From NCBI GenBank assembly GCA_012862575.1, contig BLSF01000063.1, positions 124,001-188,000 of the forward strand: 64,000 bases of DNA, written 5' to 3'. Positions within the stretch are counted from its first letter, which is position 1. Every line of letters begins with the position of its first letter. The notes under the pieces were generated by a model that worked only from the letters and a program-made list of their open reading frames with translations, made no database searches and was not told the origin of the DNA. Source of the stretch: Parietichytrium sp. I65-24A (Eukaryota > Sar > Bigyra > Thraustochytrida > Thraustochytriidae). Made by a program: the position numbers and the translations under genes. Shown here in pieces: positions 1 to 9,600 of this stretch.

Positions 1-1129
1 CGACCATGCTCGGCCTACCAGCACCTAAGTTAACGCAGAGCCCAGAGAGGGGCCGTCAATGGCTGTCATGTCCCGTGGCAAGATGTGGCAAGTGAGAAAT
101 TGGAGAAATTGGAAAATTGGCCACACCGCTGGGGGGGTGTGCACAGAGGCGAGAATCAGATCGAGCAGCTGCACTGAAAGCCCTGTGTAGATTTCGTAAT
201 AGCTGGTTTGGAATCTCTCCGGCTGAGTCTTGCTCAATGTACGCCACTCCTCCGAGTCCGTGCCGTCCACACGGCCTGGTCTGCTCTGTCTGCTCCGTGG
301 GCGCCATACTTTCTCTCGGTCTGATCAGTCGCAAAAAGATGAAATGAAGATAAGTGAAAAAGGAAAACTTTTCACCGGAGTGCCGAGGAGTGCGCTTCGT
401 CTCTCATCCCTCGAGTGGTGTTTGAGAGCAATAATTATTTTTTCTGAGTAGCTGTTTCAGCTTTCTCATCATGACCTACTCCTCCTCCAAGTTCCGAAGA
501 ACTGTTCGTGAATCGATCCCAGGAACTAGGAACTCGGAACCAGAACCCGAGGAACATTCGCGAGCGATCCGATTGATTGGTATTGATTTTTACGTGCGAG
601 GACACATACATGCGGCGTATGTCCGCGGAAGGAGAGCACTTCTTGCTAGCTAGCGCGCCGCTTAGAACAGGTTACTTAGGTTAGGTTAGGTTAGGTCACG
701 AGGGGCAGAATAGTGTGGACAAACAGGCCAGAGCCGGTCAGCTGCGCGTCGATAATATATATATTTTACATACATCCGCCGTGGGAAACAGGAGCATCCG
801 GAGTGTCACGGGAGCAAGAGTGACAGCTGCTGCATGTCTGGAGTCGTTTGAAGTGAGGCCTGCATTGTGCGATAATAAGCAGATAGCGCTGCTCTCGAGG
901 CGGTTGCCGGGGATAGAATATATATATTGCTTGATTGATATTAGACGGTTGCAACACACGACGCAGTTGTTTGTTTGTGTGTGCGTGTGTGTGTATGCCC
1001 AGTGTGCCCCCTGCGTGGGCTGAGTACGGAGTACGGAGTACGGAGCAAGAGAGCATTGTACATTCTGTTTGGGCCTGGTGGTGTGCTTCCAGGTGCTCCG
1101 TGCCCCTCGAGTGATTTGCGTCTGGAAGG
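1..1129. other. Gene-poor left flank and 5' region of the K+ channel gene
   Basis: No open frame here resembles a known protein; those present are short and overlap on both strands. The stretch holds small tandem repeats: four TTAGG units, a GT-rich run near 974-996, and three copies of GTACGGA at 1024-1044. The last two lie just upstream of the channel ATG and probably fall in its promoter or 5' UTR. A gene entering from the left edge cannot be excluded. Confidence 0.5.
676..695. repeat. Short interstitial (TTAGG)4 array
   Basis: Four perfect TTAGG pentamers in a row. TTAGG is the arthropod-type telomere unit; most protists use TTAGGG or TTTAGGG. With only four copies inside unique DNA this is most simply a microsatellite. 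Confidence 0.8.
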
Positions 1130-3328
1130 ATGGGGGATGATAGGAATTTGGAGATGACGGATAGAAACGCACTCCGTGGGCATGAGGATAAGGATACAGG
1201 CGCTCAAGAGCACTGGGACAGAGACTATATTGACCAGCCTGGACGGCCCCACTCCGAGCATTTTGAAGATCTTCTAGAGGAAGACGATGAAGACTATGAC
1301 GACGACAGCGATGTGGAGGACCGTCACCTAGAAGATTTAGAGAACGCGTCTCTGTGCATGAAACTCTACGGAAGCTGCAAAATGTCTTGCCGGTCCCTTC
1401 GTTGGTACGCCAGGACCAGCGGGAGAGCGAAAAAGCCTGGCAGACTCTTGCACAGAGACAACGCGTTCAATCAGTGCACTGGACGCCTGCACGTCAGCCA
1501 GCGAGCCAGTCGCAAGACACAGGGTGAAATTTTGTCACTCTATGGCGATGATTGGTTTCACGTAGTCCTAAGCTGGCCCACTTGGCAACTCGTGCTCATC
1601 ATGCTTACCATCTACACGCTAAATCTTCTCATTTTTGGAGGGGTTTATGTAGCCATTGATCGTCCTGGACAGGACTGTGGTCTCGCGGGCTCTGTTGAAG
1701 AAGGCATCAGCTACCAGACCGCCTTCGCTTTTAGTCTCATAACCTCTTCCACCATAGGCTACGGGTTTCCCGCTTCTGGGGACCCCTTCTTCCACACTTG
1801 TCCGGAACTCGTGGCGGTGGTGTACTTGCAGGTCGTGGTATCCCTGTTAATCAACGCCCTTGTCGTGGGTCTCGTCCTGCAGCGTCTCGGTCGTGCCGAT
1901 AACCGATCCCACCAGGTTCTCTTCAGCGATAAGGCATGCATTCGTTGCATTCACGGCCACTTTTATTTTATGTTTCAAGTGTATGATCTAGACCGACGCC
2001 ATCCGGTGGTGGAGGCCCATGTTCGCTGCTATGCGGCCTTCCACGAGACGGATGGGACAAACACTGTGCACTTTCAGACCCGGTACATGCGACTCCAAAA
2101 CCCCAATGACGAGCTTGGCGGAGTTCTCTTCCTCAGTGTGCCGTGCACTGTGGTCCACTGCATCGATCAATGGAGCCCGTTGATGCCTCCAAAGGAATCT
2201 CGCGCGAGTTGGGAAAACTCGAACGACAATTTTGTGCACAGCTCGTCCAACAGGTATATGTTTCCATCCCTCGTCCTTCGCGAAGCAGACTCGGAGTGTG
2301 GTAATCGAAATGGGGCGTCTTGTCCGGTATGTGGAGAGGCTTTTCCGACGGACCAGCATCTGCTTCGTCACATTCGTTACATGCAATGGGAAGAGAAGCT
2401 TAACGGCATCACGCCAATGCTAAACAAGATGATGCTCTCAAACCCGCTTGACTCAATTGACGACTTTGCAGAGACAACCGACGAAAGATACTTGCCCGAC
2501 GCGACCAAGCACGCCTTTGATGCTGCGGAACAATCCGCCTTTCACACATTGCCTGAGACTGACGGGAACATAAACACCATAAGGGAGTCTCTCTCAGAGC
2601 GCAAAGAGGACGACAGAGATCACATTCTCACCCCAAAGAGATCCAAGTCCCATCGCGAGAGGGGCTCCATGCGCTCTCAAAACAACGCTAGTATCAACTC
2701 ACCGGCCCGGGAAAAGTCCGTCCACACTGGCAACCCGACGAGAATCAACCGCTTGCTCAAGTACTACGCGGACATTGCTCTCCCGATTGCTCATCAGGAT
2801 GTGGACATGAACCTATTGCCGTCTGAGGTTCAGGTGGTCCCAGACAGGGATCCGGACAGAAAGAGAAGGAACACCAAGGATGTATTCACTCTGTTCGAAG
2901 ACATGGAGCGCGAGAAAGGCTTGCGAGCTCGCCGTGACTCCTCCTCCTCTGTGCCGTCCTCGATGCACATGGATGCAGCCTCCATGGCGACAGAAAAGGA
3001 TGCCGATTCCACAATGCCGCATCCAACCACTACAAAGTACAGGGCTAAAACCAAGCAGGTCGACGAGTTTCGAACTGCCATCGAAGATCACGTTGAGTCC
3101 TCAGGGATTGAGATTATCGTCCTTGTTGAAGGGATTGAGGCTCGGTCGTCCAACACCTTTCAAGCAAGACACTCTTATACCGTCGACGACATCGAGTTCA
3201 ACAAGTTCTTTGCGCCGTGCATGCGCGTTTCCCCGAGTGGGCATGCACAGGTTAATCTCAACTCGTTTCACCAGATGGTCCCAGTTCCGTCTTACGTCTC
3301 AGAAGCCATCGTTCAGAGCCATACTTGA
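1130..3328 (+). CDS. Inward-rectifier-type K+ channel (Kir) with split cytoplasmic domain
   Basis: A 732-residue potassium channel subunit. An acidic N-terminus (about 44-70) is followed by a slide-helix-like segment, M1 (about 145-175), a pore helix with selectivity filter TIGYG (208-212) and M2 (about 226-250). Cysteines 183 and 224 flank the pore, as the conserved extracellular pair does in Kir channels. Asn242 appears to align with the M2 rectification-controller site (Asp in strongly, Asn in weakly rectifying Kir), which suggests weak rectification. The cytoplasmic Kir fold begins at 264 (LFSDKACIR, EAHVR) and runs to HCIDQWSPL (343-351). It resumes only at 658-722 (VLVEGIEA, FQARHSY, NLNSFH). 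The roughly 300 residues between are low-complexity and include a Cys2-His2-like cluster (C398, C401, H410, H414). It should act as a tetramer in a membrane; which membrane is not evident. The ATG at 1130 is the first in frame; Met9 is the alternative. Confidence 0.9.
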   Translation: MGDDRNLEMTDRNALRGHEDKDTGAQEHWDRDYIDQPGRPHSEHFEDLLEEDDEDYDDDSDVEDRHLEDLENASLCMKLYGSCKMSCRSLRWYARTSGRAKKPGRLLHRDNAFNQCTGRLHVSQRASRKTQGEILSLYGDDWFHVVLSWPTWQLVLIMLTIYTLNLLIFGGVYVAIDRPGQDCGLAGSVEEGISYQTAFAFSLITSSTIGYGFPASGDPFFHTCPELVAVVYLQVVVSLLINALVVGLVLQRLGRADNRSHQVLFSDKACIRCIHGHFYFMFQVYDLDRRHPVVEAHVRCYAAFHETDGTNTVHFQTRYMRLQNPNDELGGVLFLSVPCTVVHCIDQWSPLMPPKESRASWENSNDNFVHSSSNRYMFPSLVLREADSECGNRNGASCPVCGEAFPTDQHLLRHIRYMQWEEKLNGITPMLNKMMLSNPLDSIDDFAETTDERYLPDATKHAFDAAEQSAFHTLPETDGNINTIRESLSERKEDDRDHILTPKRSKSHRERGSMRSQNNASINSPAREKSVHTGNPTRINRLLKYYADIALPIAHQDVDMNLLPSEVQVVPDRDPDRKRRNTKDVFTLFEDMEREKGLRARRDSSSSVPSSMHMDAASMATEKDADSTMPHPTTTKYRAKTKQVDEFRTAIEDHVESSGIEIIVLVEGIEARSSNTFQARHSYTVDDIEFNKFFAPCMRVSPSGHAQVNLNSFHQMVPVPSYVSEAIVQSHT

Positions 3329-3628
3329 GAACTTTGCTCCGTTTTCACGCAACGATTGGCCCTGTCTCCAGCATGTCTTCCCCTATTTCTTACCGCGCAC
3401 CCATCATCCATCACCTGTAAAGTGTCCAAAATCCTTCCTCTTATTCTAAGGAAGGTCTCCTCCGCCCCTCTTCTCTCCTCTTCTGGAACATGACAACGCG
3501 CTGTTTTTATAAAAGCTCTGAACCCCATTCGTAAAGACACATAATCCAAAAGTTTTTGGAAGAATATAGAAAACATGACAATGCCATTTCATTTAACTGT
3601 AATTTTAAACGAATCGAATCAAACGCAG
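3329..3628. other. Convergent intergenic spacer
   Basis: This 300-bp spacer lies between the 3' ends of the K+ channel gene (plus) and the VPS13 gene (minus). It is pyrimidine-rich at first and AT-rich near 3540-3610, as expected for two facing 3' UTRs. No coding or RNA feature is visible. Confidence 0.6.
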
Positions 3629-6600
3629 TCAGCGCATATCGTGCTGCACAGTCTTGATAAACTCTGTGCAGTGCACCGCGTCCTGCTCCGTCCATGTGTA
3701 GATGTGAAACTCCCTAGTTTCAGCCAGCTGCCGGCTTGAGGTATTGGCCGAGTTCGTTCCACTCAATGTGTGCAGCGTTGTCATCCAGTACCGTAGATTT
3801 ATGTACACTTGCCCATCACCACCGTCATCCATCGCGTTATCGGAACCGATATCGCCCAGGGCTTCGGGCTCAAAGTCATCCCAAGCCACCGCTTCGACTT
3901 GTTGAGTGGTGACCTTCATTATACTGTGCAAAGGCACCGCCCAATTTGACCTTTCATCACGCGAAAATTCGCCTGTAGAGGCCGGCACGTAGAGAAGATG
4001 CTCCTTCGTTGCTATCAAATACATTGTTCGCCACAGAGGCAACCCCGGAAACGGCTTTCGAGCCTGCTCCGTGTAAAATGAGTAAATCCCGAGCGAGTCC
4101 ATTCTTTGGTTGAGCTCCGAATCTTTCACGTTGGCGCCTGTCTCCGCTTCATTCGCTCCGATCAAACCGCGGGACTGTGAGAGATCAGGCACATCTAATA
4201 GTAAGTGACCAGCGTGACCCTCGCTCAGGTAGGCCCCGTGATCCACCATCGCAAGCACCTCCTCGCCAACTGCTTCGTAAAAGTCATATGGCTCTAGGAG
4301 CTTCAGTGCGGTACTTGTGGAACCGTATCGGCCTTCTTGGATTCGCCGGAATGCGCGGGGTGGACGAATACGGTGCCTGTGGTATTTAACAGAGGGATCA
4401 ACCGTGCTCTGAATTGCCACGCTAACCCGCTTTATCAGTTTGAGCAATCCCGCCATTGGTTTGACGAATAGACCCATGACACCGTAAAACATTCCTTGCC
4501 CGAACCCAACGATTCCCTCCTCCTCCAAACCGTTCATTGGAGCGACGAGAACACCAGCTAGCCCTTGCACCAAGCCTTCTGCAATGCTCTTTGGCTTGAA
4601 ACCGGTATACCGGTCATTTGAAAGAGTGTCAAAGAGGGCAGACACTCCGTTGGCGAAACCGGTCGCGCTGGTCGCCGCCCCCAGCACCACTCTCCTAAAG
4701 AGGCTTAGAGTTCCTTTTGCAATTCCAGCACCAAAATCTTTCGGGCTCCTCACCAGTCCAAGCGCTGGCTCGTAAAAGAAGTCGAGCACTCCTGCTCCGA
4801 GATTCTGGACAAGGCCGCGAGGATCTCCTAAGAGGTCCACAGACCCAAGGATCAGATACGCTTGCCGCAAGGCCTGAGACCGATAGTGCGCCAGAATTCG
4901 GTCCACAATTGTTTCTCGCGTCGAGAGAGAATTGTGAAGAACGAGCGCATTGAGTCTCAATGGCGCATTCTCTACATTTGCCAGAGACGCGCCCATAGCG
5001 TTGAGAGCTGACCGTAGCGGATTCAAAGAGCTATTGTCTCCGCCGTTGTCACCTTCGTCTTGTCCTGCCGTCTCCCCGAGTGGCTTTGGTACTCTCGACC
5101 TGCTGGGATTGTTGCGAAAGCTGAAACTCACATGAACCTTCACTGGGTGTATATGCAGTTCTTCAATGTACAACTTGCGCTGACTCATAGGCAACATGTC
5201 TGGGTGTGCGGCGGGAACACCTGAACCAGCTTGCGAATGTACACCCCCAGACCCAATGGAAGAGCCCCCCATCATTGTGCCTTCCCTCAGGTTCTCTCGC
5301 TTTCTTAGAGCAGCTCCCTGCGCAGATGCCATCACTCCCGAAGTGGCGAAGCCTCCACCGAGACCTTCTATTCTGGGGGTGCTGCTCCAATCGGGATATC
5401 TTTCGCTTCGCGTGAGCGAGTCGGCCATACTCGCATTCCTGCTACCGCTATCAGAGCTTGGAGTTCCCTTTAGTGGGATCGAAGACACTTCTGTCACCTG
5501 CACATCTGTCGAGATCTCAGGGTGAAGCTGAATCGCAAAGTTAGACGCCTCTCTTCCTCCGGACAAAACGACTCCGCGAGAAGGGTAGCTCAGATGTCCA
5601 CCAGCAAAGTTGCTTGGTTGCACAGCGCCGATGGCTCGATGCGCCGAGAATCCGCTCGTTGGAAAAAATGTTGGAGACCCCAAACTACGCGCGCTTGGAC
5701 TTGCAATCTCCATTCTTGCGCCTCCCGCAGAGCTGCCGCTTATCGCCACGCAGCGAGACAAAAACTTGATGCAGGCACTGACCAACTCAGGCTCGAGCTT
5801 GAGATTCATCGGAAGAACGAGGGCGCTTATGTATCGCACAAAGTCAAGACTTGCGAACTTGCTCGATTTCATGAGGCAAAATTCTGCGAAAGGTCGCGAT
5901 TCTCCGCGCCCTTCGCGGGGTAACGCCTCTGTATGTACTTGCTGCCCGTTCACGGTGGACGCCCGTCGCGGCTGTGCAGCACTGGCGCTCTCGGCGAGCT
6001 CTTTCCGAATCGAGTCATACATGGCCTTTCGATTTCCACTCTTGAACATGTCATAAGAAAGTGCAGCTCGGTTCCATGCGCGAGGAGCAAGCATTACAGG
6101 ATAATAAGCTCCGTACAGCTGGTTATCAACTTGGAGCCACCCGAGCTTGACCACCACCCGAGAGAGGTTTCGGACCATACCATATTCGCTTCTAATGTCA
6201 AGCATGGAAATATACATCAGTTCTCGCCTTGGAAGGGACTCAACCAAAGAAATTCCGACACTCTTCAGAATCAACAGAATCTCAGTCGGCATACTTGCCG
6301 AATCGTTTTCAGAAACCTGAGACAAACCGCCGTGATAGGACCCGCCCCCTCGAGCGATTGCTGACGACGCTTGATCTTGCGACAAAAGAGGCTGGTGATA
6401 CCTATGCATTATTGGGCTGCTTCCCATGTCATGACTGCTCACTGAACCAGGAAACACATCTTCGTGTTCATGTGTTCCCGCGGAACTCTCGCCCGTTCGG
6501 ATTCCGAGTCCAGTCGTTATGTGTTCGCTTTCTTCCTCAATCAATTCACTTTTCGCAAATGGATTCTCTGCATCAGGATGCGTATCGTTCGACTGCGAAC

Positions 6601-9600
6601 CAATTTCAACCTTCTGGGCCACAAGAGTATCGGTCCAATTTTCATACTCCGTATAATCTAGAGCAAACGGGGGCTCATGATATGCTTCCTCGTTTTCGTG
6701 AGAGGTCTCGCAGGAACTGCCGTCTTCATCTCCTGTACTCGTTGAAAAGTCAGATTCGGTGCAATCGTCTGGAACGGAGTCTGGTCGAAAGGCTTCCGGG
6801 GGCCACCATTCCTCATGAGGATCGCTGTGCGGCACTCCGCCAAGAAAGCCTTCGCCTTCGTGGTCTTTGTTCCGCGCATCTACAATCGAGAGAACACGCG
6901 TTGGACCATCGGCATGCACCCCGACTGTGATATGAGGCAAAGCGGCGCACGCATTTGAGGCCTGCAAACGGTCCAGCTCAAAGTCTCCGAGACGCACAGG
7001 CGTACTCTTGGATAAATCGGCCACTGAAACTGTCTGGTCCCACAACATGCTCCATACTCCTTTAAAAAAGTTGACAGCTCTTCCCGACACAGAACTGTTC
7101 TGGGCGGCTCCTTTCCAAGTATTCCCACCAACACTTGCCTTGCTTGCAAGAGATTCCACAACGAGCATGCGTGGCAGCGAAAGATCATCCCAGGTGTACG
7201 GACAGCTGTGGTAAGGGAGCAACACCTGCTGAGTCTGTGCCGATGCTCCTTTCTGTAAGATTACGACATCCAAGTTCAAATAACGTAAATACTCTACCCG
7301 TTAGTTTCTGTCTCACCTTTCTCGGCCAACACTAGCAAGCCTCCCATCCCCCCCCCCCAGCTGTTCCACTGTTGGAACAAAGTGCGCCATTGACCTCCAT
7401 TATTAAAAATCTCTAGGCAACGGTTGCAAACGCAACATGCACTCCAATTTCAAGATTAATATACCACGCTTGTGAATCCCAGTCTTGGTCAAAAGGCATC
7501 AGATAGGGGCAAACTTTGCGTGGTTTTGGCTCTTCTCACTCGAGAATTGTGCAAATGTTGGCGTCGCGGAGTCGTCACAAGAAAGAACGCCCCCGCAACT
7601 CCCAATTCACTGAATACGATCTCTCACGCTTGTGAATCTCAATCCTGGTCAAAGGCAACGGAAAGAGGCAAACTTTTGCGTGAATCAGCCATCAACTGTG
7701 CAAAAGCTGAGCGGCAGAAACCTCATCTAACACGGGGCTTCCGCTGCATCGTAATTGCAATTGTCTATCTTTCACGCTTGTGAATCTCGTCTCTGGTCAA
7801 AAGGCATAGTGACGAGGCAAACTTTTACGTGATGTCACCCTACTTTTTCTCGATGGCTCGGTTAAAAAAAATTACGTGCGGGGATTGTTCCGAGCTCTTC
7901 TTTCCATCGCTAGTGACGATTTCCATACTCAGGATCCCAGCGCGCCCAACACCACCAAACCTTTTTCTCAATGTCCCCTCAATAGTTATATCATAAAACG
8001 TACCTGTTGTAGCCTCAAAGTCTGTAGAGACAAATTGTCAATCCTGTATGGTGGAAGCGCGGCAAGTTCTGGATGAAAAGTGATGAGAATGGTGCTGCTA
8101 TTGTCTGCGGCTTTGTCAAGAGAGACATCGACCCGCAATATGTACACCGCGTGAGTGTGCTCGTTTCGAAGACGAACGTGATACTCCCCAATGTGGTCTA
8201 TGGAAAACCCGCCACTCCAGATCCAACCATACTCGTCAAAGCGAACACAAATTTCGCGAGGTGCGTTGAGGTCCCACCAGTGAAATGGAGTTTTCTCTCC
8301 CGGTCGAATGCTTAGTGCAGCCTCTGAAGCACTCAAGATGGATCCAGACTCACTTCCCGAGCTACCGTTTGTCAAATAGCTTCCTCGCAGGCTGGAGAGC
8401 TTTGTAAAAAGATGCCCCAGCCCGAGGAACCCGCCGCCACCCGAGAGAGCATAGCCAGTGAATTGTCTTTGTTTGACCTTGAGCGTACGCCCTAGACCAT
8501 TAATCAAGACGAACCTTGGCGTCAAAGTGATCACCTTAGTACGTCGAAACCTGCCCTCCGCGACAGATATAGAGACCCCCAGCACGAATACTTGTCGCGG
8601 AAGATCACTTTTCACGTTCCACTGCTGTTTGAGCTCGATCGAGCCTGCAGTACCAGCAGAGTCTAGCCCCATGGGCGGAGACCACGCCGAGTCGGCCGTT
8701 TTCACGCAAATGCGCCCCTTTTTTCGGGCAAAGTCCGTGTAAGACAACATTAAGGGATCGGAAGAACGTCGATCACCTGCCAGTGTGCTTGTATCGTCCA
8801 AGAGGTCTAACAGGCCACCCGGCGCACTTTGCTGGCCGGCAAAACCTCTCCTGTAAAGAAATCGCTCACCAAGCTTCTGGCGCATTCTGAGCCTTCTCAT
8901 AACAGCCATCGCTTCATTCTGCCCAGCAGCAATGTGTCCGCCGAAGCTTTCTGCCCAAGACGCAGCGGTACGAGATGCCGAACGGACAAGCAGATGCAAA
9001 TCGGAAGAATTAACGATCCAGTACGGAACAAAGACGACGACTTTGCGAGTCCCGCCAGGTAGATGCTCTATCTCGACGCAGACGCTGAGTGATCTTCGAT
9101 TCGCGTCTTTGAGCTCAATTGTTTTCTGAGTAATAACTCGCTCTCCTGAGCCCGAGCCGATAGCCGACCATCTGCATTTCTGCCACTTAGCGCTTGAAGA
9201 AGTTTTCTTTTTCAGACTTCTTGACCGCTTCAAGTGTTTTGGGGAACTTTCTGCGCCCTCAGGGTCCCCGTCCCCTTCCTCCTTTCCAGCTGCATGGTGC
9301 AAGTCCAAACGGGGAACACCTTCCAAGCGCAGCACTGAGCTCCAGTCGAAACCGGCTAGGCGTATAGTCAGTGAAAGCTCCGCCTCGGGGTCGACCCCCT
9401 GCCAGCGGAGCGTGCCCCCCACGTGCAGCTGACCATCGGCGGCACTAGAGCCGCTTGTGGTGAGCGATCGCAAACGGTAAGTAACGGGATTGGCAAGCAA
9501 ATTTGAGAGCAGCAGTGGTGATTCAAAACTCAAGAGACGTAGAGACGTGCCGGACGGAATGGACCTCAAGGATTTCTGCCGACTTCCGAGCCTCCTCTTG

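Larger units (their letters stand above)
7292..8003 (-). other. VPS13 intron (712 bp)
   Basis: The donor is GTACGT directly after a CAG codon. The acceptor must lie in the short open stretch before exon 2; only GGTAGAG ending at 7292 keeps the phase-0 frame. A perfect ACTAAC branch-site-like hexamer sits about ten bases from that junction, with no pyrimidine tract between. The intron is much longer than the 79- and 91-bp introns elsewhere in the window. It carries three structured repeats, a run of 11 C at 7348-7358 and a 7-bp stem with a 4-base loop at 7362-7379. It has no open frame on the gene's own strand. Confidence 0.75.

Noticed and set aside
7464-7832. Intronic repeats as a CRISPR array or tRNA-derived SINE
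   Set aside because: The units are long, structured and imperfect with unequal spacers in a eukaryotic intron, and no tRNA promoter boxes or A-tail are present.
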